NCBI RefSeq assembly: GCF_003425685.1
Contig: NZ_QJKM01000001.1
Coordinates: 116,920 to 180,919 of the forward strand
Source of the DNA: Rhizobium terrae
GTDB taxonomy: Bacteria; Pseudomonadota; Alphaproteobacteria; Rhizobiales; Rhizobiaceae
Direction of reading: 5' to 3'
Length of the DNA: 64,000 nt
Under the pieces are notes generated by a model, which had not been told where the DNA came from, did not search any database, and worked only from the letters and a program-made list of their open reading frames with translations. Both the position numbers and the translations under genes were made by a program. The number at the start of each line of letters is the position of its first letter. Positions within the stretch are counted from its first letter, which is position 1. Below are positions 42,798 to 51,864 of this stretch, one piece after another.

Positions 42798-44246
42798 ATG
42801 AGACCCGCTATGACTGCCACCAATGCCTCGCGTATTACGCCAATCCCGCATCCGGACGCTCGGTTCGAACGTCTTTTGGACGGCTTCGTGCCGACTTTCG
42901 AGTTCGAACCGGTCGGTCCCCTGCCGGAGAGCGAATTCGTCGACCGGCTGCGCCGCATCCGGCGCGAGGCAGTCGTCGCCGGTCATGACGTGATCCTGGT
43001 CCATGCGGACTCGATCGGGTCCTACAAGGTCTCGAACTCTTACCTTCGTTATGTCTGCGACTGGGCTCGCGAAGGCGTCCTCGTCATCCCGACGGACGAC
43101 GACAGACCGCTGACCATGTTCTCCATCTTCAGCAGTTCCGTCCTGCTGCCGCCGGCGGGGGAACCGGTTCTGGTCGAAGATATCTGGCAGGTCGGTACCT
43201 GGGGTCGTGAAACCTACAACCGCCCCGGCAAGACGGTCGACAAGGTGGCCGAAGCCGTTGCCTCGTTCCTGGAACGGGAAGGTTTTGCCGTCGCGCAGAT
43301 CGGCCTGATCGGCGACGCGACCTCGACACCTTACTGGAACGGCCTGAGGGCACGTTTGCCGAAAAGCGCTTTCGTCCATGGCGAAGCCATCGTCGACCGG
43401 ATGCAGAAGATACGCTCCCCGCGGGAGCGGGCCGTCGTGCGCGCCGCCGCCCAGCTTGCCGATATCGGCATCCAGGCGGCCTATCACGTCATCAGGCCCG
43501 GCGTAACGGATTATGAAATCTATGCCGCATTCACCTATGCCCAGATGTCGCGCGGCGGTGAAACCGGAGATGGCTACCAGATCGGCATCAATCGCCACGG
43601 CACCCATTGCGGCAAGCCTTACGGGCACGTCGTGCGCGACGGCGACCTGATCAATCTCTACATCTCCGCGGTCATCTACCAGGGGTACACCGCCCAGATC
43701 GCCCGAATGATCGCGGTCGGAGATATTACCGACAAACAGGAAGAGGTCTTGCAGATGTGCGTCGAGGGCGTCGAGAAGGCCGCCTCGCTGGTGAAGCCGG
43801 GCGCACTGATCTCCGATGTCGCCAATGCTTCCTTCGAGCCTTACATCGCGCGTGGTTATCTGACCTCTGCCGACAGCCGCACCATGCCCTACAACTGGGT
43901 TTCCGAAGACGATGGAAAGCCGCGGCTTATCCCCCGCAAGCACGTGGTCGACGAGGACTGGGAGCGCCAGGGGCGAAAGCTCATGCATGTCTACCCGGCA
44001 ACGCTCGGGCCGCATAACCCGAATGTCGGTCATTCGGTGTCCATGCAAAAGTTCGCCAACTACAACATTCAGTCGAACAATCACGACAGGCTGGAGGAGG
44101 GTATGACCTTCGTCCTGCATTCCCAATGGCTTGAGCCGGAGGTCGCGGGCTGCAATGTCGGAGATTGCTACCTGGTTACCGCCGATGGCGCCGAAAACCT
44201 CAGCTGCCATACCCCGCTAGCGCCGCACCGCGTCAGGGCGGGCTGA
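42798..44246 (+). CDS. Creatinase-like M24 ('pita-bread') protein lacking metal ligands
   Basis: A 482-aa protein with a creatinase N-terminal domain (~40-190) and an M24 C-terminal domain (~205-470). In metallo-aminopeptidases the site is Asp, Asp, His, Glu, Glu. Here the segment that should hold both aspartates (INLYISAVIYQGYTAQIARM, ~285-304) has no acidic residue. The histidine is kept (GHSVSM, His412), and the glutamate positions read LHSQWL (His441) and NVGDCYLV (Gly455). It is therefore unlikely to be a metallopeptidase; creatinase, which uses a catalytic histidine without metal to split C-N bonds, is the better model. It starts the cassette with a sugar-type ABC transporter and a hydantoin-racemase homologue. 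Start ATG 42798 has a poor ribosome site; 42810 is an alternative. Confidence 0.82.
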   Translation: MRPAMTATNASRITPIPHPDARFERLLDGFVPTFEFEPVGPLPESEFVDRLRRIRREAVVAGHDVILVHADSIGSYKVSNSYLRYVCDWAREGVLVIPTDDDRPLTMFSIFSSSVLLPPAGEPVLVEDIWQVGTWGRETYNRPGKTVDKVAEAVASFLEREGFAVAQIGLIGDATSTPYWNGLRARLPKSAFVHGEAIVDRMQKIRSPRERAVVRAAAQLADIGIQAAYHVIRPGVTDYEIYAAFTYAQMSRGGETGDGYQIGINRHGTHCGKPYGHVVRDGDLINLYISAVIYQGYTAQIARMIAVGDITDKQEEVLQMCVEGVEKAASLVKPGALISDVANASFEPYIARGYLTSADSRTMPYNWVSEDDGKPRLIPRKHVVDEDWERQGRKLMHVYPATLGPHNPNVGHSVSMQKFANYNIQSNNHDRLEEGMTFVLHSQWLEPEVAGCNVGDCYLVTADGAENLSCHTPLAPHRVRAG

Positions 44247-44298
44247 CGATCCGAACAATAACAAGAATGAAAAAACAAACCTCAGAAGGAGAACCGGA

Positions 44299-45552
44299 AT
44301 GTTCAAGACACTTCATCGCCGCAAATTCCTTGCCACTGCCGCCCTGGGTGCCGCGCTCGCGGTTGGCACGTCCGGCATCAGCCACGCCCAGTCGGGCGAA
44401 AAAGTCACTCTGAAAATCGCCAATTCGCAGTGGCTCGATGCGCTGCGCGGCAAGAACCTCTGGGCCGCCGTCCAGAAATATCAGGCTGTCGCGCCGAACG
44501 TCACGCTGGAACAGGAAGCGATTCCGTCGGCCGAATTCGCCGACAAGCTGACGACGGAAATGGGGGCCGGTCAGGGACCCGACATCGCCATCATGCAGGA
44601 GGGCCTGTTCTATGCCATGGCGGATGCCGGATTTTTGGTCGACATCAGCAAGGCTGCCGCAGGCGTGACGCTCAACAAGACGAACGACAACGGCATGATC
44701 GACGGCACCCGCTACGGCATTGCATGGCAGCGGGCCGCCTATGCGCTGATCTACAACAAGCCGGTGCTCGACGCCGCCGGAGTAAAGGTACCGACCACGG
44801 TGGAGGAACTGATCGCCTCTTCCAAGGCGGCTTCGGCGAAGACGCCCGGTGTCATCGGCTTTACCGCCCGTCATCAGATCAACGACTTCAGCGGCTGGTT
44901 CATGGACTTCCAGAACTGGGCTTATGGCTACGGCGTCAACTGGATCGACAAGTCCGGCAAACTGACCATCAACACCCCGGAAGCCGTAGCCGCGGTTCAG
45001 GCCTTCAAGGAAACCTATGCGTCCGGCATCATCCCGATCGGCGACAGCATGCCGACGCAGCGCACCCGTTTCAAGGAGAAGCACGTCGCCTTCTCGATCG
45101 ACAACTCCGGCGGCACGCTGAACATCGCCTCAGGCGGCGCGCTGCCAAGCCTGGAGATCGGTGCGGCTTCGATGCCCTTCAAGAATCCGGGCGCGCACCA
45201 GCAGATCTTTCTCGGCGTCAGCGCGCACAGCAAGCATCCGGAAGAGGCGATCAAGTTCCTCAGCTGGCTGGTCAGCAAGCCGGGTCAGCAGGCCCTGCGC
45301 GACGCATCCGGCCCCGATGCGCTCGCCACCGATGTTCCGGTCACCGATGCCTTCGCGGCTGCCAACCCATGGGCGCCGGCATTCGCGAAACTTGGCGAAA
45401 CATCGCGCAGCACGCTCATTCCGGGCTATGAGGTGGAAACGGCGCAGATCATGCGGTTCGTCATGCAGGCGGTCGAGAAGGTGATCCTGTCCAACGCCGA
45501 TCCCAAGGCCGCGCTCGCCGAGGCGCAACTGGCCGTCGACAAGCAGTTCTGA
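44299..45552 (+). CDS. ABC sugar-type (CUT1-like) extracellular binding protein
   Basis: A 417-aa periplasmic protein with a signal peptide (LHRRKFLATAALGAALAVGTSGISHA, cleavage near 31). It has the solute-binding family 1 pattern: VTLEQEAIPSAEFADKLTTEMGAGQGPDIAIM, YALIYNKPVLDAAGV, and EAIKFLSWLVSKPGQQAL near the C-terminus. It supplies the permeases at 45579 and 46478. AGAAGGAGAACC precedes the ATG. Substrate cannot be read from sequence; neighbours suggest a nitrogen-containing compound rather than a simple sugar. Confidence 0.92.
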   Translation: MFKTLHRRKFLATAALGAALAVGTSGISHAQSGEKVTLKIANSQWLDALRGKNLWAAVQKYQAVAPNVTLEQEAIPSAEFADKLTTEMGAGQGPDIAIMQEGLFYAMADAGFLVDISKAAAGVTLNKTNDNGMIDGTRYGIAWQRAAYALIYNKPVLDAAGVKVPTTVEELIASSKAASAKTPGVIGFTARHQINDFSGWFMDFQNWAYGYGVNWIDKSGKLTINTPEAVAAVQAFKETYASGIIPIGDSMPTQRTRFKEKHVAFSIDNSGGTLNIASGGALPSLEIGAASMPFKNPGAHQQIFLGVSAHSKHPEEAIKFLSWLVSKPGQQALRDASGPDALATDVPVTDAFAAANPWAPAFAKLGETSRSTLIPGYEVETAQIMRFVMQAVEKVILSNADPKAALAEAQLAVDKQF

Positions 45553-45578
45553 TCCTGTCGGAAAAGGGGTGAACCGCC

Positions 45579-46478
45579 ATGACGGGTTCGAAGATACGTA
45601 GTGGCATGACCCGCCTCGTGCCTTATGCCTTCATTCTCCCGCCCATGATCTATCTGATGGTGTTCATGTTCTGGCCGCTGGCGCGGCAGATGTACATGAG
45701 TCTCACCAATACCAGGATCATCAATCCCAACCGGGGCCGTTTCATCGGCCTCGGCAACTACGAGCGGCTCTTCGACGATCCGGCGTTCTACCTGTCGCTG
45801 AAGGCAACGCTTGTCTATGCAGTGCTCGCGGTGGTCTTCGGCGTCTCGCTCGGCGTCATCTCGGCGCTGGCGATCGACAGGCCGTTCAAGGGCAGGGCGA
45901 TCGTGCGCGCCATCCTGCTCTTCGGCTGGGCCGTACCGAACGTTGCGGCTTCGCTGATCTGGCTCTGGATGTACAACGACCGTTCCGGCGTCTTCAACCG
46001 GATGACGGAGTTCCTCGGCCTCGGGCGGTTTCCGTGGCTGACGAGCACCGAACTGGCGCTCGGCTCCATCCTGGCGGTTACCGTATGGCAGGTGGCACCG
46101 TTCGTGATGCTCGTCGTGCTGGCGGCACTGCAGTCCGTGCCGCACGAGGTGAGGGAGGCTGCCCGCATCGACGGAGCCGACGAGCTCAGCACCTTCCGCG
46201 CGGTAACGCTGCCGCATATCCGGCCAGCCATCCAGCTCGCATCCCTTCTCGTTTGCGTCTGGTCGATCCGCCGGTTCGACATCATCTATCTGCTCACCGG
46301 CGGTGGCCCGGTCGGTACGACCAGCACGCTCGTCGTCAAGATCCGCCAGACCGCTTTCGAGGGCCATGAACTCGGCATGGCGAGCGCTTACGGCGCCGTC
46401 GGCCTCGTCCTGGCGCTCGCGATCGCCGCTCTCCATTACGCTGTCGAACAGCGCCGCATGAAGTGGATGTCCCGCTGA
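45579..46478 (+). CDS. ABC transporter permease, MalF/UgpA-like
   Basis: A 299-aa permease with six predicted helices (first: YAFILPPMIYLMVFMFWPLARQMYM) and the EAA loop (VREAARIDGADELSTFRAVTLPHIRPAI). It forms the channel together with the next gene product, whose start codon overlaps its stop (TGATG). Confidence 0.94.
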   Translation: MTGSKIRSGMTRLVPYAFILPPMIYLMVFMFWPLARQMYMSLTNTRIINPNRGRFIGLGNYERLFDDPAFYLSLKATLVYAVLAVVFGVSLGVISALAIDRPFKGRAIVRAILLFGWAVPNVAASLIWLWMYNDRSGVFNRMTEFLGLGRFPWLTSTELALGSILAVTVWQVAPFVMLVVLAALQSVPHEVREAARIDGADELSTFRAVTLPHIRPAIQLASLLVCVWSIRRFDIIYLLTGGGPVGTTSTLVVKIRQTAFEGHELGMASAYGAVGLVLALAIAALHYAVEQRRMKWMSR

Positions 46479-47311
46479 TGCCGTTCAAGAAACTCACGCT
46501 CAAGCTCTTGCGCTATCTGCTGATCGGAGTGCTCGTCGTTCTCGCCGGCTTTCCCGTCTACTGGATGGCGACCACCGCCCTGTCCCTGAATTCCGAACTC
46601 TACGGGAGCGGACAGGTCATCTGGCCGCAGGTGCAGAACCTCCCCGAGCTGTGGCGCGAACTCGGCCAGGTGCCGATCGGGTTGTGGCTCTTCAACACGC
46701 TGCTGATCGCCGCGGGCGGCACGGTGCTCAGCCTGACGCTCGGTTCGCTGGCGGGTTATGCCCTGAGCCGCTTCCGTTTCCACGGCAGGGGACTTGTCGG
46801 CTTTCTTCTGTTCATGACGCAGGTCGTGCCGGAAGCGCTGATCCTCGTGCCGCTTTATGCCATGTTCATCACCTTCGGGTTGCTGAACAGCCTGACCGGT
46901 CTGGTGCTCGCCAATGTCGGCTTCTCGCTGCCGGTCGCCTGCTTCGTGCTCAAGGGAGCGATGGATGCGGTTCCCTACGAGATCGAGGAGTCGGCGATCA
47001 TCGACAATTGCCCACGCTTCGGCGTACTGACGATGATCATCCTGCCGCTGATCATGCCGAGCATCGCTGCGGCGGCGGTGGTCGCGTTCTTCGCAGGCTG
47101 GAACGAATTCCTCTTTGCCTCCACCTTCCTGATGGACCGCGAAAACTGGCCCGCCAGCGTCGGCCTCGCCTCGTTCGTCGGGCAGTACGAAACCCCGATG
47201 TCGGCGGTCATGGGTGCAGCACTTGTGTTCAGCATCCCGGCCATCGTCTTTTTCCTCCTTATCCAGCGTAAAATCGTCGCCGGCCTGACTGCCGGTGCCG
47301 TCAAGGGATAA
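46478..47311 (+). CDS. ABC transporter permease, MalG/UgpE-like
   Basis: A 277-aa permease with about six helices and the EAA loop (EIEESAIIDNCPRFGVLTMIILPLIMPSI). The ATG at 46478 overlaps the preceding TGA by one base and is preferred to the longer GTG frame from 46463. The ATPase gene follows after 4 bp. Confidence 0.93.
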   Translation: MPFKKLTLKLLRYLLIGVLVVLAGFPVYWMATTALSLNSELYGSGQVIWPQVQNLPELWRELGQVPIGLWLFNTLLIAAGGTVLSLTLGSLAGYALSRFRFHGRGLVGFLLFMTQVVPEALILVPLYAMFITFGLLNSLTGLVLANVGFSLPVACFVLKGAMDAVPYEIEESAIIDNCPRFGVLTMIILPLIMPSIAAAAVVAFFAGWNEFLFASTFLMDRENWPASVGLASFVGQYETPMSAVMGAALVFSIPAIVFFLLIQRKIVAGLTAGAVKG

Positions 47312-47315
47312 CCCA

Positions 47316-48464
47316 ATGCCCGCTTTGACTTTCAACAACGTCTCGAAGACCTTCGGCGACAACACCGTCATCAAGGCATTCAACGCCGATATCCACGATG
47401 GCGAATTTCTCGTCCTGCTCGGCCCTTCTGGCTGCGGCAAGTCGACGCTCCTGCGGATGATCGCGGGCCTGAGCGACATTACCTCCGGAGATCTGCTCTT
47501 CGACGGCGATGTCGCCAACGACTGGGAGCCGAAGCAGCGCGGCGTGGCCTTCGTTTTCCAGACCTACGCGCTCTATCCGCATATGACGGTCCGCGAAAAC
47601 ATCGCCTTTCCGCTGGTCATGGATGCCTTCCGCAAATGGTATCACCTGCCGGTCGTCAACATCATCGCCCGGCATCGTCTCATGAAGCGTCAGGATATCG
47701 CGGAACGGACGTTGAAAATGGCACGTCAGCTCGAGCTGGAGCCGCTGCTCGACCGCCGTCCCGCAAGCCTTTCCGGCGGCCAGCGGCAGCGGGTCGCGCT
47801 CGCCCGCGCGCTTGTCCGCAACCCGTCGCTCTATCTTCTGGACGAGCCGCTTTCCAATCTCGACGCCAAGCTTCGCACCCAGATGCGTTCGGAGATCTCG
47901 GCGCTGCACCACAAGGTCGGCAAGACCTTCGTCTACGTCACCCACGATCAGGTGGAAGCCATGACCATGGCGAGCCGCATCATCATCATGGACAAGGGCG
48001 TGGTGCAGCAGGTCGATACGCCGGACAACGTCTACGACAATCCGGCCAACACCTTCGTTGCACGGTTCATCGGCTCGCCGCCGATGAACCTCATTCCGGC
48101 TTCGCTGCGGGCGGATGGGCTCAGGCTTTCGGGAGAGATTGCCGTCGATCACGCAGCCCCTCTGCCCGGCCGCCGGGAGGCGACGTTCGGCATCCGGCCT
48201 GAGAAGCTTGAGCTCAAGGCGGAAGGGGAAGGCCGCCTTCCGGCGCGGGTCGCGGTTGTCGAGCGACTGGGGGCTGAAACGGTCGTCGGATGCCGTCTCG
48301 TGACGGCCAGGGGACATGCCGAAGAATTGCTGATCGAGCACGATCTCGTCTTCGTCCGGGTCTCGGGCAATCCGAAAATGCAGATCGGCGAGACCTGTTC
48401 CCTGGATTACCGAGCCGAAGACGTCCTGTGGTTCGATATCGACAATGGGCAGCGCCTGTCCTGA
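47316..48464 (+). CDS. ABC transporter ATPase, MalK/UgpC-like
   Basis: A 382-aa ATPase with Walker A GPSGCGKST (~36-44), FVFQTYALYPHMTV, signature LSGGQRQR, Walker B LYLLDEPL and YVTHDQVEAM, then a TOBE/regulatory C-terminus. Between the Q-loop and the signature it carries an extra segment of roughly 20 residues (MDAFRKWYHLPVVNIIAR) not usual in MalK. AAGGGATAA precedes the ATG at 47316. It energises the two preceding permeases. Confidence 0.94.
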   Translation: MPALTFNNVSKTFGDNTVIKAFNADIHDGEFLVLLGPSGCGKSTLLRMIAGLSDITSGDLLFDGDVANDWEPKQRGVAFVFQTYALYPHMTVRENIAFPLVMDAFRKWYHLPVVNIIARHRLMKRQDIAERTLKMARQLELEPLLDRRPASLSGGQRQRVALARALVRNPSLYLLDEPLSNLDAKLRTQMRSEISALHHKVGKTFVYVTHDQVEAMTMASRIIIMDKGVVQQVDTPDNVYDNPANTFVARFIGSPPMNLIPASLRADGLRLSGEIAVDHAAPLPGRREATFGIRPEKLELKAEGEGRLPARVAVVERLGAETVVGCRLVTARGHAEELLIEHDLVFVRVSGNPKMQIGETCSLDYRAEDVLWFDIDNGQRLS

Positions 48465-48478
48465 CAAAGAGAAGAGAC

Positions 48479-49384
48479 ATGCAGAATTTCCACGTTTCCG
48501 CTACGGGGCATAGCCTCAATTACCTTCCTGAATATGTTGCCGTCTGGCAGGGCTTCTTCGAAGAGGAGGGGCTGAATGTCACGGCAAGCGTGCCCTCGCC
48601 CTGGGATCTCGTCCTCAGCGACATCGGTTCCGGCAAGGCCGCGGCGGCGCTCGGCGGCATCTGGGTGCCCTCGATGTTTCATGGGCGCGGCAAGCGTTAC
48701 GTGCCTTTCGCACAGGTCGCCGCCCGCGCACCGCTGGCGTTCGTCGGCCGCGAGAAGCCGGAGGATTTCGATTGGAAGGCCGTGTCGGGAAAGCTCATTT
48801 CCATGAAGGGCAGCAACGGCGCCAGCGTCGGCCTGTTCATGAAGCTGCTGTTGCGCGAGCAGGGAGTCGATCCGCGTGACGTGCGTTTCGTCCAGGATCT
48901 GGATGGCAGGATGCTGACCGACCTCTTCGTCGGCGGCATGGGCGATTATCTCGTGATCGACTATCCATCTGCGGTGACGCTCGAAACCGCAGGCGGCGGC
49001 TATGTCGTGCAGGCCTTGCCCATCACCGGCGGCAACGTCCCCTGGAGCGTCTACTATACGGACGGCGAGGCAGGCGAAGCGCAACTCGACATGCAGACCC
49101 GCTTTGCTCGGGCACTCGGCCGCGGCATGGACTGGATCCTCGCGAACGACGCGGAAAATTATCGTGATTTTCTGGCAAGGACATTTCCGAAATTTGCGCC
49201 GGAACTTCTGGTCAGGCTGGCGAATGTCTATCGCGCCAATGGCATGTGGACGACGCCGCGCATAGATCCCGATGCCTATGCCCGCTGGCAGCGGGGCATT
49301 TCCGATGGGCATTTGACGAGCGCGCCGATTCCATACGGCGAACTGATCGACAGCCGTCCAACAGCGGACTTCGTCAAGGCCTGA
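48479..49384 (+). CDS. THI5/NMT1-like binding-fold protein without signal peptide
   Basis: The 301-aa protein has the periplasmic-binding-protein type II fold signature of the NMT1/SsuA family: HSLNYLPEYVAVWQGFFEEEGLNVTAS near the start, SDIGSGKAAAALGGIW, then VKFGSNG-like LISMKGSNGASVGLFMKLLL and VDPRDVRFVQDLDGR. No signal peptide precedes the fold: the protein starts directly MQNFHVSATGHSLNYLPE with no hydrophobic leader. It therefore is probably cytoplasmic, as an enzyme or ligand sensor like the THI5 class, and not a second transporter receptor. A leader supplied by an upstream start would read through the ATPase gene in another frame and is not credible. It sits 14 bp after the ATPase gene and before a racemase gene. 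Confidence 0.75.
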   Translation: MQNFHVSATGHSLNYLPEYVAVWQGFFEEEGLNVTASVPSPWDLVLSDIGSGKAAAALGGIWVPSMFHGRGKRYVPFAQVAARAPLAFVGREKPEDFDWKAVSGKLISMKGSNGASVGLFMKLLLREQGVDPRDVRFVQDLDGRMLTDLFVGGMGDYLVIDYPSAVTLETAGGGYVVQALPITGGNVPWSVYYTDGEAGEAQLDMQTRFARALGRGMDWILANDAENYRDFLARTFPKFAPELLVRLANVYRANGMWTTPRIDPDAYARWQRGISDGHLTSAPIPYGELIDSRPTADFVKA

Positions 49385-49408
49385 CATAAGGCGGAACGGG
49401 AAAAGATC

Positions 49409-50122
49409 ATGCGCATTGCGATCATCAATCCCAACACCACCGAGTCCATGACCGTCCGCATCACCGCGGCGGCGCGCAGGGTCGCAAGCCCCGACACGGA
49501 GATTGTCGGACGCCAGCCGTCGCTTGGGCCGGATGCCATCGAGGGGCCTTTCGATGGCGCCTTGTCGGTGCCAGGCCTGCTGAAGGAAATTGTCGCCGCC
49601 GAAGCTGAGGGCGTCGATGCGCATATCATCGCCTGTTTCGATGACACTGGTCTAGACGCCGCGCGGGCCGTCGCAACCAGGCCGGTGATCGGCATCGGCG
49701 AGGCGTCGTTCCATGCGGTGAGCCTCGTCGCGCACAGCTTCTGCGTGGTGACGACCCTGTCGCGTTCCGCGTCGGTGATCGAGGACAATATCCTGCGCTA
49801 CGGTTTCAGCCAGCGCTGCCGCCGTGTCTTCGCAACGGATATTCCGGTGCTGGACCTGGAGAAACCGGAAAACGGCGCCGGCGAGCGGATCTCCGCCTTC
49901 ATCCGCGAGGGCATGGAGATCGGAGCGGAAGGGGTGGCTCTCGGCTGCGCCGGCATGACGGAGTTTGCGCAAGACCTTCAGCGCGCCCATGGCATTCCGG
50001 TGGTGGATGGCGTCACGGCTGCCGTCGGGCTGGCGGAAACGCTTGTGCGATGCCGCCTTTCCACGTCGAAGTCCGGTGTCTGGGCGCAGCCGACGCGGCG
50101 TCACGTCCTTGAAAAATTCTGA
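49409..50122 (+). CDS. Asp/Glu/hydantoin racemase family protein
   Basis: A 237-aa cofactor-independent racemase-fold protein: N-terminal IINPNTTESMT, the first catalytic cysteine in ACFDDTGLDAAR (Cys76) and the second in GCAGMTEFAQDL (Cys180). Hydantoin racemases invert 5-substituted hydantoins for stereospecific hydantoinases. No hydantoinase or carbamoylase is encoded in the window. It is the last gene of the cassette and ends 5 bp from the opposed RpiR regulator. Confidence 0.9.
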   Translation: MRIAIINPNTTESMTVRITAAARRVASPDTEIVGRQPSLGPDAIEGPFDGALSVPGLLKEIVAAEAEGVDAHIIACFDDTGLDAARAVATRPVIGIGEASFHAVSLVAHSFCVVTTLSRSASVIEDNILRYGFSQRCRRVFATDIPVLDLEKPENGAGERISAFIREGMEIGAEGVALGCAGMTEFAQDLQRAHGIPVVDGVTAAVGLAETLVRCRLSTSKSGVWAQPTRRHVLEKF

Positions 50123-50127
50123 TTCCT

Positions 50128-51033
50128 TCAGCGCCCGATGTTCGTCTGCGGCGTTGATACGTCGTCGAGCAGTTTCACCAGCCGATCGATTTTTTCATAG
50201 CGCTTCAGGCTCTCCTCGCCCATCGCCGTCGCGACGCTCCAGGCGAGATAGTTGATGATCGTCAGTGCCGCCACGAAAGAGTTGAAGGGGGAGGGGGACT
50301 GGCACCTGCAGCGCAGGACATGTTCCGCCGCCTTTGCGCTCGCGGCGGCGCTGAGATCGGTGATCAGCACCGTCACCGCGCCGGCGCCCCGTGCCTCCTT
50401 GATGATCGTCGGCAGCAGGCGGGGCCGTCGGCGAAAGGCGATGATCAGCAGCACGTCGCCTTTCGCGATGGAAGCGATTTCGTGGGAATAGCTTGCGCCT
50501 CCCGCCGGCAGCACCTGCACATCGTTTTTCATCAGCGTGAAATAATGGGCGGCCTGATGGGCGAGGCCATAGCCGCTGCGCAATCCCATGATCCAGACGC
50601 GGCGCGCTTTTACGATCGCGTTGCTGACGTCTTCCAGCGTTTTGTCGGACAGGCCTTCGGCTGTGGTCCTGATGTTGTCGAGATCCATCCGAACCGTCGT
50701 CGAAATCGAGACCTTTTCGGAAGGCGCGCGATCCGGATCTGCAAGACCGGCCCGCGGAGAGCCCCAATGCTGGTCGGTGCGGATCTCGCGTTTCGCGTCG
50801 GGATAAGTCTTGTAGCCGAGCGTCCGGATCAGGCGCGCTGCCGTCGCCTTCGAGACATGCGCCTTGTCTGCGAGTTCACCGGCCGTGTAGCTGGGAAGTT
50901 CCATCTGGTACTGCAGCAGCACGTCGGCCAGACGCTTTTCGGCCGGGGATAACGACGAATAGATCGCATAGATACGGGCTTCGAGCGATCGCGGGCGTTG
51001 CACGCCTTCCAGCTTTGTAGCGGATCTCACCAA
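50128..51033 (-). CDS. RpiR/MurR-family regulator with SIS domain
   Basis: A 301-aa regulator: N-terminal HTH_6 (KRLADVLLQYQMELPSYTAGELADKAHVSKATAARLIRTLGYKTYPDAKREIR, up to ~85) and a C-terminal SIS sugar-phosphate-isomerase-like domain (~125-255; VWIMGLRSGYGLAHQAAHYF, ISKGDVLLIIAF-type AKGDVLLIIAFRRR). Such proteins sense phosphorylated sugars or related metabolites. It is convergent with the racemase gene and likely controls the 42.8-50.1 kb cassette. The start is TTG 51033 or the adjacent GTG 51030, with AGGGA upstream. Confidence 0.9.
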   Translation of the reverse strand: MVRSATKLEGVQRPRSLEARIYAIYSSLSPAEKRLADVLLQYQMELPSYTAGELADKAHVSKATAARLIRTLGYKTYPDAKREIRTDQHWGSPRAGLADPDRAPSEKVSISTTVRMDLDNIRTTAEGLSDKTLEDVSNAIVKARRVWIMGLRSGYGLAHQAAHYFTLMKNDVQVLPAGGASYSHEIASIAKGDVLLIIAFRRRPRLLPTIIKEARGAGAVTVLITDLSAAASAKAAEHVLRCRCQSPSPFNSFVAALTIINYLAWSVATAMGEESLKRYEKIDRLVKLLDDVSTPQTNIGR

Positions 51034-51362
51034 GCTTCCCTTATTTGCGTTTCTCCTGCGATCTAACCTGGAAAATTATCGGCCGGCAAGTTTTCAACAT
51101 GGGAACTCGTTCGTATCGCGCGCCTTCGGACGGTCGCCCTATCGGCGCCCGGGGGGATCGGGCAGATGACCGGCACTCGGACGCCTGCCGCCGTGGCGGG
51201 ATCGCGGCATTTGTTGGCAGGACCGCGAGAGCGGCGGGGCGACTGTCCATGATAGGGATGCATGCATCAGCTATTGCCATGGGCCGATTTGTTGAACCGA
51301 AGAGAGACATCGGTTTTCGGCGGCTCTTGGTGGTTCCCCCGGCTAGCAGAAGGAAATAGACG
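51034..51362. other. Divergent intergenic region, no gene seen
   Basis: Promoters for the RpiR regulator and the small gene at 51363 should be here. AACCGA and TCGGTT form a 6-bp inverted repeat at about 51295-51315. I see no coding capacity with family resemblance. Confidence 0.4.
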
Positions 51363-51764
51363 ATGCTCTTGGATGATTCCCGCTTTCCGCTTGTCTTCCT
51401 GCGTGGGCACGAGGAACCCGACTCCTCCATCGATGAGCAGCTTGAAAGGAACACGCAGCTTGAAAGCCTCCTGGACAGGCAGATGCCGTTCGTCCTGATC
51501 GCCGATCACTCTGCCCATGACCACGACGATGAAACACCCGAGGAGCGCAAGGCAAAGGCGCTGTTCTTCAAGCGGATCAAGGACCGGATGAGGAAATACT
51601 GCCTCGGGTTGATCGTGATCGAAGGCCGCTCCCCGGTAAATGCCGCTGCGCGGATCGCCGCGGCAGGGGCAAGCAAAGCATTGGGCTTTTCCGTCCAGTT
51701 TGTCGCCGACGAGGAGAGCGCTGCAGCGAAAGGCGCGGTCTTGCTTGAAAAACACGCTGCCTGA
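51363..51764 (+). CDS. Conserved-looking small hypothetical protein
   Basis: The 133-aa protein starts MLLDDSRFPLVFLRG and has a predicted alternating alpha/beta pattern: FVLIADHSAHDHDDETPEERKAKALFFKRIKDRMR, then YCLGLIVIEG and KALGFSVQFVADEESA. It has no signal or membrane helix. The style resembles short uncharacterised rhizobial proteins and a STAS-like fold cannot be excluded. AGAAGGAAATAG precedes the ATG. It stands alone between the RpiR and AraC regulators. Confidence 0.65.
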   Translation: MLLDDSRFPLVFLRGHEEPDSSIDEQLERNTQLESLLDRQMPFVLIADHSAHDHDDETPEERKAKALFFKRIKDRMRKYCLGLIVIEGRSPVNAAARIAAAGASKALGFSVQFVADEESAAAKGAVLLEKHAA

Positions 51765-51864
51765 GGCGTTATATCGAATGGTGTTGCCCTGCACCTGAAA
51801 GCGAAACGCCCCCGATCAGGGGTAAGATACGCTGCCATCCGGGTGAAGGTCGGATCGGGATGAC

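Noticed and set aside
42789..44210. 473-aa minus-strand open frame
   Set aside because: Antisense shadow of the M24 gene with arginine/histidine-rich, unstructured translation.
47301..48467. 388-aa minus-strand open frame
   Set aside because: Exact antisense of a clear ABC ATPase gene; no independent ribosome site or family resemblance.
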